From Lophius americanus (Eukaryota > Chordata > Actinopteri > Lophiiformes > Lophiidae): a DNA stretch of 64,000 nt. The position numbers and the translations under genes were made by a program. The notes beneath the pieces are model-generated. The model made no database searches and was not told the origin of the DNA. It saw only the letters and a list, made by a program, of their open reading frames with translations. Shown piece by piece: positions 1 to 10,431 of this stretch (position 1 is its first letter; each line of letters opens with the position of its first letter). The DNA lies in the NCBI GenBank assembly GCA_037951165.1, contig JBBDHG010000061.1, positions 5,566,001 through 5,630,000 on the forward strand, written 5' to 3'.

Positions 1-1930
1 AAATGGAGAGACAGCTGTCTGTCACTCTGTACAAGGGCTTGTGTTCCAGTTTTAGGCTTGGCTGAGACAAAGGGTCCTTCAATCTGTATTTGATGTCACT
101 GCGTGGACCACTGTAAAAAACACAAATCTGACAATCACATTGTTTAATTGTGTGTGCGTCTGAGAGGACCTAGTGACACAGAGAACAAACCATCCCTTCT
201 GTTCGGCAGAGACTGGGCTCCTGACGCCTCCGCTGTCAACCCACTGGCTGTCAATACTGGCCTTCTTGGAGCCACGCACCCAGAAGGCGGGGAGAGTGGG
301 CAGGGCAATGTGTCCCTGACTGTCTGACTCACACGCAGACACACATGTTCCTGCACCCACAAGCCTCTGTGATTTAGTGTACACACCCAGTCCAGAGAAT
401 AGTTTTAAAGCTCACAAATGCAGGGCCTTGCACTGTAGCCTGTCATTATGGGAGCTGTTATGCCCTTCAGAGCTGCTATGAGCTTCTGAAAATAGACACT
501 AGCCACATAGTCATCTACTTTTAAAGAGAGATGAGTTCTACTGAGAGTGAACACTGAAAGAAAGACACTAAAACCTGTATTTGTATATATAAAACGCTGA
601 ATATTGAAAAGGTCATAAATAGACAATAAAATTTTGTAAAAGATATCATAGACATTTTCAAGGAACTACTTACAAACACAGCGTTTCCTTATTTCTCTCA
701 CACACATGCAGCTCTTACCATTTCTCCACGGTTAGAACGTCCAGACAACCGCTACATCTATGATTTTGTGTGATGTTTATTAATCCACAGAGCAATTCCC
801 ACATTGTTGCGTGTGCTTTGCTCCTAGTTTTTTCATTCACTCACTGGGCTTCTCTGCTATTTCCCTCCTCCTCCTCCTCCTCCTCCTTCTCCCAACCCCT
901 TCTCCTCCCTATCCCGGTGCAGAGTTACATCCATGAGTTACAGCATAGGGGGATCCAGCATCGGCATGCCCTCCAAACTGTGTTCTTAATTCTGACTTTA
1001 GGAATTTTCTTTATTGACTTAATGTAGATAAACCCAGATTTTAACCCCAATTTCAAAATGTTGGGTCAAATTTCACTTCCTCCTCAGTACATGAGCTGTA
1101 CCCCCTCCTACCTTGTTTCCATTGACTGAAAGATCGGATGGACCACACAAGATGATCCGAAGAAGCTTCAAACTAAACTCCCCAGTCCTGAGATTCCCCT
1201 CAGCATTGTCTATTGGTTAAGCAGGTGTTAACAGTCTGAGGAAACTAAATGTGGAATAGGAGTAGGAGTTGGAACATCCTGCTCTGAGCACTGTTCCACT
1301 GATGCAACAAACTGCAGGCTGTACAAAGGCTTTTCCACTCTGGAAGAGTTGAATAACAATTTTTGATGATATGGCTGAGTGGGTGGGTTATGATTTATCC
1401 ACTGTGTTTGAAACACCAATGATGATGGGATAGAGAAACATTAGGATTTACAGGAAAAGAGTGAAAACATCTTTTCAAACATCCCATAGGAACAATTTGG
1501 CTGAGAGTCAGATCCAGCGGGATTGGAAGAGAGTGGGAAAATATCCCACTATTGATCTCTCAAGGCTTTTCCCATGGTTGAGTGTCCAGAGAGGAGATGG
1601 AGGAAATGAAGCAGATGATAAGTCACTAAGGAAAACAAAAAAAAACATGAACAACTAAAAATCCAGATGGACCTGAAGCAAAGTCTGCAGAGAGATATGC
1701 TGATAATGATGATGTGAACGTTGCAGCTGAGGTAATGAGAAGTTGATTAATGTCCCTTTAATGGTGTTTATTAGTGTTCAGTAAACATTGGTTCTGACAC
1801 AGCTAAATTTAGAAAAAGAATTGATTAAGGTTCAATATCTGCTCTTTAGGGAGTCCCTCTGGTGACACTGAAGAAAAAATATCTAGTGGTCATGATTTGA
1901 TAAGGCGTGGGAACGCGTTATTATTTTGCA

Positions 1931-1977
1931 AGATAATTATCTTATGGCCAAGGCTTATGGCCATAAGATAATTATCT
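1931..1977. repeat. Perfect 20-bp inverted repeat (foldback)
   Basis: Positions 1931-1950 are the exact reverse complement of 1958-1977, separated by a 7-base spacer. Each arm also contains a 12-base self-palindrome (AGATAATTATCT), so the segment can fold into one long hairpin or two small ones. It looks like the core of a foldback or miniature element, but no terminal repeats or target duplication were identified. Confidence 0.85.
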
Positions 1978-2730
1978 GGAGATGTAAGCACGCGCTTCAC
2001 TGGGGGTTTTGCTTTTTGGTCAAGATAGTAACTCGTCCCTCAAATTATTATCTGATATGAGTCAATACAATGATTCTAGGCACTATTATTTCTCCTGTCC
2101 AAGGTCTTGCTTTAGGTTTGAACTGTGAAATGCCTCATTCAAAAAGGTTATAAGTGCTGAGGTAGGATGACAAAAGTCCACCTCAACTGGAAGATCTGCC
2201 TGCTGGATGGAGAATTTCTTCCATGTCTTTAATTGTCAGTTCAAATTGTGCAGTTTGTGTAATCCAGGTACCAAAGTCTGCACTTACTTCCACTATGTGC
2301 ACAAATCCTGTGCCTAGTGCTGAGTTTGACAGGCCAGAACATAACCTTTGCCCCAGCCTTGACCTTACATGCAAGCAATTGAGCGGTGGAGTTTGTTCTT
2401 GGAGGAATTTTGCATGAGAGTTTCAAAACAGATTCTCATGCTGACTCAGGAATGATCAAATTCACATATGAGTTTCACAGATTATCTTTACCTAGTGTGA
2501 GAAACTAATATAGTTGCACCACATTGTGGAATAAAAGTGTCTAATTTTGTCTTAAGCTTCTGTCATGCTCTGCTCCATATTGCACATCATGGTACAGCAC
2601 AGAAAGTACCAGCTTACATCTTGCGATTGGCCAAATGTTACTATGATAAGGCTTGACTCGCCTGAAGCAGGACATATAACAAAAACACAACAAGAGAGGT
2701 GCTGATATTCCTAAATCCATTCCTATGAGT

Positions 2731-2733
2731 AAT

Positions 2734-2779
<46 letters not shown>
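2731..2779. repeat. (AAT)n microsatellite
   Basis: About 16 AAT/ATA units in an uninterrupted run, a typical fish trinucleotide microsatellite. Confidence 0.97.
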
Positions 2780-2780
<1 letters not shown>

Positions 2781-2929
2781 ATTTAATTTATAACACACTT
2801 TACATTTGGATCAAATCTCAAAGTGCTAATCTAACTTGTTTGTGTTAAACAAGTGTAAACTAAACTAAAGTACTTCTCAAAGTACTCTACTGAACAGATG
2901 TGTGTGCTCACAATAATAACTTAAGAAGT

Positions 2930-3142
2930 GGGAATTTATATCTACATGTAGACTGGTAGTTATGAAGCATATTATTTTATCTGGTTCTGTTTTCACACAG
3001 GAACGCATTGGAAAATATAAAAAAAATAAAAATGTACTCATTCAGACACGTGTGCAAATCACACTGACCAGGAAAATACTTCATCGCCTGTAATTCCACC
3101 AATGAACATCAGTAAAAGCAGCATGAGCCCCAAAGGCAGCAG
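2930..3142 (+). repeat. Arm 1 of a ~210 bp inverted duplication
   Basis: This segment is clearly similar along its whole length to the reverse complement of 4619-4835. Shared blocks include the CATTCAGACACGTGTGCAAATCAC stretch (at 3039-3062), the AGCAGCATGAGCCCCAAAGGC stretch (about 3118-3138) and the CATTGGA-AATATAAAAAAA stretch near 3006. Read on the minus strand it encodes a short hydrophobic peptide (LLPLGLMLLLLMFIGG, preceded by FHVCEI), which resembles a membrane-spanning segment. The arms differ by scattered substitutions and small indels, so the duplication is not recent. Confidence 0.85.
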
Positions 3143-3410
3143 GATCTCACACACATGGAATAGTGTCCATTCACAAAAGACTGCTGCGATCAAGTTTTTC
3201 TCTGAAACCAGATGACTCCCAACTGCTCTGACTTCTCTGTATTTAAGCTAGAGTTGGGCACAAAGACAATGTCAAATGTTTGCTAATGATCATGAAATGA
3301 TGTAAAAACCCTCATGCAGTGCATGATGAGTGAGTAATAACTGGGCCAGGCTAAACACAATACCTCCATTATCTCGCTCTTTCCCACTTATCCTTTCTCT
3401 CACCATGCAC

Positions 3411-3450
3411 GCACACACACACAAACACACACACACACACACACACACAC
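3411..3450. repeat. (CA)n microsatellite
   Basis: Dinucleotide run with one AA interruption near 3423. Confidence 0.95.
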
Positions 3451-4581
3451 TATCAAATATATACTTTTGTTTCTCATTACCAAGCTGGCTGGGACAAATA
3501 TCTGTTAAATGATCCAGTCCGACAGTTAAAAATATTTCCCAACTCTTCAAGAGGGAAGTCTTCCAGCTCTCTTGTCCAGAATGGAAATATGCTATCAGCT
3601 CTGAGGTTTTATTGGGACAGTGAAACATTCAGTGCATCCATCTGCATCCATCTGCATCCTTCTACAGGGTCAACCCCCTCTTTCCAGCTCCTTCTCTCTA
3701 CCCATGTATCATTCCTTTATCTCTGCATCCTATCATTGTGCCATGATTCCCACAAGGTAGATTATTTTTCTTCTTTACTTGGCTTGATGTACAACCAATA
3801 AATAGTTTTATGTAAATACATACACATATTTATATAGCTTTTAGTGTATTTTTCTTACATTCATTATAACGCTGAGATGTAATTAACAGAAATGGGAAAG
3901 TATACCCAGGATGGGATAATGTCCTTGTGTACTCATCAGGGTTTAGACTGGGATACCACAATGTTTTATGCATGGAGATAACACATGGGAGATCTTAGAG
4001 ACAATCTTTCCCCCTGGGCAACTATTTCAGTAGTTTTACGGCTGTGCTTCATGCATGAAATGACATAAACTGTGTACAGCACAGAGAAAGAAGAAGTAAA
4101 CTAAGAAAAACACATTGTTTACTTTGTCACAAACATTTAGAATTTAGAGACGTTGACAGAGAGGCAGGCAGGAAATTATAGTTATCACAGCCAGTGGATA
4201 GTCTGGTTTTTCCTTTCAGGCTGGAACTTTTAGCCTGGATGTTGGTGTTGGACACGTTGTCAAGTAATTGGTTCATCCTGTCCTGGGTTTTTATTCAGAC
4301 ACTGTGCGTCATGTTGCGTTTGCTACCAATAAAACAGCCCAAGTAAACATAAATATCTGCTCTTCTCCTTTAACGGAAAGCCTATAGTCCATTCTGGTTA
4401 CACATGTCTAAGATGTGATGAAAAATCAAGTAAGGATTGGAGTTTAAAACTCACAAGCACACACACACACACTCATATCTTATGGATCCCAAAATAAGAA
4501 TTGTTAAGAATTACTTTTGGAAAAACTGATGTTTCTTCAAAATAATTTCCCAGATGTTTCTTGAAGTTACTGTGAGAGTTG

Positions 4582-4618
4582 GAAAAATACGTGCAGTGAC
4601 TCACTGCACATATTTTTC
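4582..4618. repeat. Near-perfect hairpin, 18-bp arms, 1-base spacer
   Basis: Bases 4582-4599 pair with 4601-4618 with one mismatch. The innermost 9 pairs (GTGCAGTGA / TCACTGCAC) are perfect. The hairpin directly abuts the start of arm 2 of the inverted duplication. Confidence 0.85.
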
Positions 4619-4835
4619 AGTGCCTTTGGGGCTCATGCTGCTTGTACTGATGTTATTTGGTGGAGTTTCAGGATTACATTAAGTATTTTGATGGTCAGAG
4701 CGTGATTTGCACACGTGTCTGAATGAATATATATTTTTTTTTATATCTTCCAATGCATTTCTGTGTGATGACAGACACAGATAAAATAATATGCCTCATA
4801 TTACTACCAATCTACATGTACATATAAATTCCTAC
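4619..4835 (-). repeat. Arm 2 of the ~210 bp inverted duplication
   Basis: The reverse complement of this segment matches 2930-3142. On the plus strand it reads VPLGLMLLVLMLFGG followed by a stop shortly after, so both arms keep the same hydrophobic peptide in opposite orientation. Similarity stops near 4619 and near 4835. Confidence 0.85.
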
Positions 4836-6249
4836 TGTCAGGGAGCTGTCCTTAATTGACAAATGGGAACATACACACGTGTCAGGTACTCCAGTTCTCA
4901 AACAAGAAACAGTTGACCCCTGGTGGTAAATTCGGTGAAGCACACCGTTAAACACCAGGAAATGCCGAGACATGACTGATTTGATGTAATCTCTGTTACT
5001 TGCTATAATAATTATTCGATTATTTCGATTAAATAAGTAATTAAAATATCCAAGTCAAATTTTGCTTAATTACTGACCTAGATGCATTTTTTCTGTTTAC
5101 GGTATAAGCATGTGCTTAATATGTTTCCTGTTGCTGCGTAATGTATTTTGAGTGATCTTATTTTGAAGGATCACAGAGGAAGTAAACATGGTTGGCATGG
5201 TACATATCTTACTTGTTGAAATGATCGAAGTGAAAATAAAACTTTAAAAGCTCTGGTCAGTCCATCATGTTATATTTTGGCTTTGTCCACCCTTATAGAT
5301 TAAAAGTAAATCATCTTTTGCGCACAAAATTGTTTTTCTCATAGAACTTCAGAGCCTGAGTAGACAAGGTACAGTTGTCTGACTAAACACGGGGGCTTAT
5401 TATCCCTTTCCCCAACCACGGGGTAGACCCAGAACAGGAAAGGGATAACACAAGATATAATTATAAAAAGTCGTCCATTGATTTATAAAAACCGCTGAAA
5501 ATATCGAAGTGCCCGGTCACGCAAGAATAGAAAAAAAAACGTTATTATGACATCATTAGGTCATGAAGTTCCCTGAACGTTTCCCGAATTTTCCCATGTG
5601 TGAAGAATAAAGCATCTTTTCAAAGTTTTAATCATTTTTATGATGGCCCAAACGAATTAATCGTTCATTGATTAACATTATTTAGGACTAAATTCATTCA
5701 CAATGTGATGCCTTCAAGACTGATTTGATCATGCAGGCAAATGAGCTGCAGTTCTTCTTCCGCTCCAACCAAGGAAGCACCTGGAACTCAGCCGTTAATG
5801 TATGTGTATACGTATCTAAACACCGTTATTCAGAGGAAGTTCAAAATAACATATATACCAACATACATACAACTGGAAATGTGTTCCGTTGAACCCAGTC
5901 TTTCGTGGGGTCGTTGTTTTGCAGATACGTTAACATCAGATGTTTTGGAAGCTGTAGTTTGCACTGGCTCTTGAGATTAACGTTGAAGTGGATATAGAAC
6001 GTCAGATGCGAGTTATGTCCCTCAGCAAGCACCGAAACGTGGCAATAAAATCTGAACATAGGAACCCCCTATTAGTGATACCCGATCCTCAGTCCTGTAT
6101 ATTGCGGCCATCAACACGTTTCTTCCGAGGCAAAGGATGATAAAATAAAGTATTAAGTCAAACACATCATTGGTAGCTGAAGGCTAGCCGTTTCAGCTAG
6201 GCAAGCGGTAAATCACAATGTAGTTGGAAAGACCTTTATAAAACAAGCG

Positions 6250-6255
6250 TTTATT
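6250..6255 (-). terminator. AATAAA poly(A) signal downstream of h2ax
   Basis: An AATAAA hexamer on the minus strand, about 100 bases beyond the h2ax stop codon and about 55 bases beyond the histone stem-loop. It would allow a polyadenylated h2ax mRNA, as known for mammalian H2AX. Confidence 0.6.
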
Positions 6256-6309
6256 AAATAATGCGAAAGTAAGACAGTTAAGGAACATTGACCTTTCGAT
6301 GGTGTGGGT

Positions 6310-6325
6310 GGCCCTTAAAAGGACC
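6310..6325 (-). terminator. Histone mRNA 3' stem-loop
   Basis: On the minus strand the sequence GGTCCT-TTTA-AGGGCC forms a 6-bp stem (one T-G wobble) with a 4-base loop. This is the stem-loop that SLBP binds at the 3' end of replication-dependent histone mRNAs. It begins 28 bases after the h2ax stop codon and is followed by ACCCACACC, close to the ACCCA downstream of cleavage in many histone genes. Confidence 0.85.
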
Positions 6326-6353
6326 GTTGGGGTAACAGTTATTTGCTAACAAG

Positions 6354-6782
6354 CTAATACTCTTGGGACTGAGAGGAGGCCTTCTTTCCCGCCTTGCCGG
6401 AGCTAGGAGCAGTCTGGCCGGTCTTCTTTGGGAGCAGGACAGCCTGGATGTTGGGTAGTACACCACCCTGTGCGATGGTCACGCCGCCGAGTAGTTTGTT
6501 CAGCTCCTCGTCGTTACGTACAGCAAGCTGCAGATGACGAGGGATGATGCGGGTCTTTTTGTTATCTCTAGCGGCGTTACCAGCCAACTCCAGGATCTCG
6601 GCGGTGAGGTACTCCAGGACGGCGGCTAGGTACACAGGGGCTCCGGCACCGACTCTTTCGGCGTAGTTACCCTTGCGGAGTAGACGGTGGACACGGCCAA
6701 CAGGGAACTGCAAACCGGCACGGGAACTGCGGGTCTTGGCCTTAGCGCGGGCCTTCCCTCCAGTTTTTCCTCTTCCAGACAT
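6354..6782 (-). CDS. h2ax: Histone H2A.X (intronless)
   Basis: The 142-residue protein replaces H2A in some nucleosomes and is phosphorylated at its C-terminal serine around DNA breaks. The reading frame starts MSGRGKTGGKARAKAKTRSS, carries the histone fold with AGLQFPVGRVHRLLRKGNYA, the acidic-patch region LELAGNAARDNKKTRIIPRH, and ends in SQEY. That places the phospho-acceptor at Ser139, followed by Gln140, as in mammalian H2A.X. Length matches the family (human 143 with Met). There are no introns. The ATG is preceded by a CCAAT-rich promoter, and the 3' flank has both a histone stem-loop and AATAAA. G/C-rich third positions contrast with the AT-rich surroundings, as usual for histone genes. 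The SQEY tail excludes canonical H2A, H2A.Z and macroH2A. Confidence 0.98.
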   Translation of the reverse strand: MSGRGKTGGKARAKAKTRSSRAGLQFPVGRVHRLLRKGNYAERVGAGAPVYLAAVLEYLTAEILELAGNAARDNKKTRIIPRHLQLAVRNDEELNKLLGGVTIAQGGVLPNIQAVLLPKKTGQTAPSSGKAGKKASSQSQEY

Positions 6783-6849
6783 TATTGTTTATAGAGTCAC
6801 AATAACTACAGATCTCGGTTTACTACAAGCGAGAAAGAACTCAGTTCAG

Positions 6850-7030
6850 AGACCGGATATAAAGCCCAGGTTTGTCCCTCCCCCCAATCCGATTGGTTCA
6901 TAATATTCAAGGAGCCGGTTAAGATTATCTTCAATTGGTCAAAGTAAACAGGAAGTCAGCGACTATTAGTGTGACGGCTTAAAAATTGACCAATCATGAT
7001 CTGCCCAACAGAAGAACCACACGATTGGGT
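6850..7030 (-). promoter_or_regulatory. h2ax promoter with CCAAT boxes and TATA-like site
   Basis: Reading towards h2ax, CCAAT-box cores (either orientation) lie at 6884-6888, 6892-6896, 6934-6938, 6990-6994 and 7024-7028. An AT-rich TATA-like element is at 6857-6863, about 75 bases before the ATG. Several CCAAT boxes plus a TATA element are the usual layout of cell-cycle-regulated histone promoters, where NF-Y binds. The assignment rests on motif matches only. Confidence 0.65.
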
Positions 7031-8589
7031 GTCGTTTTCCTTCCTTGCTTTGAGTGGGTCGTATTGTGAAAGAGGCGGATATCAGAGTCCAATAATGCAT
7101 CTTCCCTCCATCTTCAAATCCTTGGCGCGTTTTTGAATTTTGCAGGAAAGTGAAGCAAAATGTATGTAGTATTTATGCAGAGATGAAGGTTTAGATCGAA
7201 TTAGTTCTTATTGTTACAGCATCCACTACTATGTTGTTTCCCTCAGATTTCCTTTCGGCCTCATTAAGCAAATGTAATCAGCTTGGCAAATTAGCAAGAA
7301 CGTAGTATTGCCTTGGCAAAAATAATATTCTTCATCCTTCCAAGATGAAATGTTTTCCTAACATTTCGAAGCCTTTTGTAAGTAGCATTAAATAGTAGAA
7401 ATTGTAGCATTTTCTTGTATTGGTTGTTTTTTCATGGTTGTTATTCTTATTTTTCTTCTATTTATGTCCTATCTTGCTGTTTCAGTGCATCAACCTGGAA
7501 CAACATTCCTAGTTTCGTAGTATTATTTACAAGGACAAGCTACTTATATCTTATTAGCTTCCTTATGGTCTAATTTTCTCCTGGGTATGATGTTATGACT
7601 TCTTATCTCTTCCCGTTTTGACCAAGACTCTTAGTTAAAGTCAATGCTCCAGATGCCCCATAGCCTCCTCCAAATAGACTATATCTTGGATTTCAGGTGA
7701 TGTTCTGTCACCATACAGGTCAACCCAACTTTTGCTATATACCAAAAACATTTCTACACATGTGAGCTGGGATAACATTTACAACAAAATCTGTGCTGAA
7801 TGTGTTTGGGACTAAAATCATTCAATGGTAATAAGTATGATCCAGAAAGACTTCAGCAAAGTGGAATCTCTATAAATTCGGTTTCATACTTTTCTCCTTA
7901 GTGCATCTTAGGCAGACTGTAATTGTCATTAATTTTTTTTTTTATTATACTCACATCCACAGAATATGGCAACTCATTTACATGCCCTAACATTTGGTGA
8001 GATGTGCTGGTGCTGGAGGTATGTGAGCTGGAATGAAATGAAGTAAACATCTTCAATTGCCTGGAATAGTTCATATATGTCACAATCATACTTTTTATAA
8101 AAGGGGAAAGCACCAAACTACAAATTGTAAACACTGTAGCCAACCGGAAACTGAGGAACATGTGCTACTCTCTGGTAGGAAACTATATCAAGAGACAACC
8201 CCCTCTTCAGTTAAGAAAGTCAAACAATCATGACTTTTATAGGCTTCTTAGGGAAACAAGGTGTACTGTGAAATTTATAAAAACCTACAGTAATAACTGG
8301 TTTAGCTACAAGAATCTAACTTTTATTTATAATCTCTTGTTTCACACTTATGATGGTTGCAATAATGCCCCTCAACCACCAACAAACCCCAGAGAAGTAG
8401 ATGTGAACACAAGTCTGGTCAAATCTCCAATCAGATAAAAAAATTTAAATGTTCTTTAAATACTCAGCAGGGCTGGCCTTTGAGAATGAAGTGCCATACA
8501 GTAATACTCATTTTCCTCTCAGACAGTGGGATTATGTTTGTATGTATTAATAAATCAAAATGTCCCGCTCAACCATGGGGGAATGATAT

Positions 8590-8850
8590 GTGTCTTTATC
8601 AAGCTCCAGAGGCCTGAAGTTTGCGGTTTCTGCGCAGTATCTTAGCTGTTCGTAGGTCTGCACTCTTCTGGACCGAGATCTCAGATGTTGTACCTGGAAT
8701 CTGCTGGAGCCACTCTTCCTGTTTGGGGTTCACAATTCCTAATGCTCCTATCACCACTGGGACCAATTTGTCTTTCACCTTCTACATCGGTCACCACTGC
8801 CCTCTTGTGCTCCCTGTCAACCAACACTCCAACAACATGTCCGGATGATT
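8590..8850 (-). mobile_element. LINE reverse-transcriptase C-terminal remnant
   Basis: The minus strand reads KDKLVPVVIGALGIVNPK, then EEWLQQIPGTTSEISVQKSA, then LRTAKILRRNRKLQ before a stop. This 'VPVVIGALG ... GTTSEISVQKSA ... TAKILRR' string is a C-terminal tail I recall from fish non-LTR retrotransposon polyproteins. No catalytic domain remains, so it is a 3' truncated fossil. The family is uncertain. Confidence 0.6.
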
Positions 8851-10098
8851 AGCCGGTGGCTGCTTGTCAGTAAATATTAGAACTAAAAAGAAATTATTTT
8901 TTTTCACCTCCGTAAGTATGAGGAAAATTGTTGAGACAAGACACAGACTTGTAAGCAGTGTTTCAAAAATAATTTATTTTCAATAAATTAAACATTTTAA
9001 ATATAACGACAGAATCATACACACTATAATTTTGCAGCTGTTAAGCTTTTTCACATTACAACTATTGATCATGTGCCTTTGGAGAATGAATTGGCTTTGT
9101 TCATTCCAACAGTATTTTGATTCTATCTGTAAAAAACATGGTGTACATCTATCTAGGTCCTTGTGATAGAAGATGTTACATCCAGGTATAATTTTTTATG
9201 TAAATTTAATTAAAACCAATTAATTTGCATTCTCTGAGGTCAAATGATTAATGTAGTTAGTTAAAAGATTTTCCCTGACAGATCACATAATTTCCAAAGA
9301 TGTACATATCTTTTTAATTATTCTGCCGTTTGTCTTTGAAAAGTTTAGCTCCCTCAAGTATTTAGTTGCTCATAGTAATTTCACTGACAACCCTGAGTCT
9401 TAGCGCATTTCCATGACCATATCATAATCTTCGACAATCCTGTGATGCCTCAGGAGAGTATCTCTTAACAGTTCTCCAAACATCCAATTTTGAAGATGTT
9501 CCAGTCTTAACTGCACTGTCACAACATTGATACTCCTGTGAGTATAATAATGCTCAATACAAATACAGGACAAATTCTTTGCAATAGTTAGTCTGATTAT
9601 TAGCCGATCACAGCATTTCCTGCTAAATATTTTGTTTGCAACAAACAAGAGGCATTTCACACAACATATTCAATCTTGCTGCACAGTAATAATAGTTATT
9701 GCATTAATGAATAATCCATAGGCGCATCAGCTGATGTCTGAAGTATAATGTATTTAAATGTACTTTGTACAGACAGAAACATGTAGAGTCTGCTAGAGCT
9801 GTGGATGAAGGAGTGAAGTTCCAAACAGACATGTATTATGATACTGCTCAGAATGCACCTTTATAAAATAAAAAGTACAATGAATATAATATCTTATTTA
9901 GGATACGACATTGAACAACATTGCAAATATATTAAGACAGACCTCTGTTAACTTACTTACTAACTTACTCAAATATGTGTTTAAAATGACTTATTATGTA
10001 CGGAAAACACACAGCAATGTCCACTTTACAGGATAATGCAACTATGAGTAATTGTTTGTGAGTGTAAATCAAATAGCACTTGTTTAATTAAATTTAAA

Positions 10099-10137
10099 TA
10101 CAAATCCCAGTACTTGTTCCAAGTGCTGGGATTTGTA
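10099..10137. repeat. Hairpin with 18-bp arms
   Basis: 10099-10116 pairs with 10120-10137 with one mismatch around a 3-base loop. It probably lies within or near the c2cd2l 3' untranslated region, where it could fold in RNA. Confidence 0.8.
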
Positions 10138-10431
10138 CCAATGATATCATACCGGCTTACATCGAATACTCCCAAAGAAAGACATTTTTCACTTACCTAC
10201 TATCCTTTATGAGTTTCTTTAACATAACCTATATATTTTCGGAGCAATAATATTTATCCACAGGAAAAAGCCCTACCAGAGGTATCTTCCTTTCTAGATG
10301 AAGAGGTGACAACCCACCTGGGGTGTTCAGCCTGCTAAAGACTGGACTCTTGTTCATCTGACACTAACAACACAGGCAAAAGCAGAATCCTGTGAAGTCA
10401 AAGGGAACAATTACCTAACCAACCATAATAA

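Larger units (their letters stand above)
1..6240. other. Gene-poor 5' stretch with repeats and hairpins
   Basis: No open reading frame here reads as a known protein. The stretch is AT-rich and carries an (AAT)n run, a (CA)n run, a perfect hairpin at 1931-1977 and an inverted duplication (2930-3142 against 4619-4835), each listed separately. A short minus-strand reading frame around 185-345 has coding-like codon use but no recognised family, so it is left as a finding. Any gene here would have to be made of small exons that cannot be recognised by eye. Confidence 0.6.
7031..10431. other. Interval between h2ax and c2cd2l, no confident gene
   Basis: No coding sequence is recognised apart from a LINE scrap near 8590-8850. 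The part nearest 10431 should be the c2cd2l 3' untranslated region. Minus-strand AATAAA matches exist near 8970, but the true poly(A) site cannot be chosen. A near-perfect hairpin lies at 10099-10137. Confidence 0.5.

Noticed and set aside
5711..5800. Short exon-like frame reading ELQFFFRSNQGSTWNSAVN before a GTATGTG donor
   Set aside because: Attractive locally, but no acceptor with matching frame, no neighbouring exons and no recognised family.
6673..6903. Plus-strand 76-codon frame over the h2ax start
   Set aside because: Antisense shadow of the h2ax coding sequence and its promoter.
8160..8438. 92-codon plus frame
   Set aside because: AT-rich, no motif, flanked by repeat-derived sequence.
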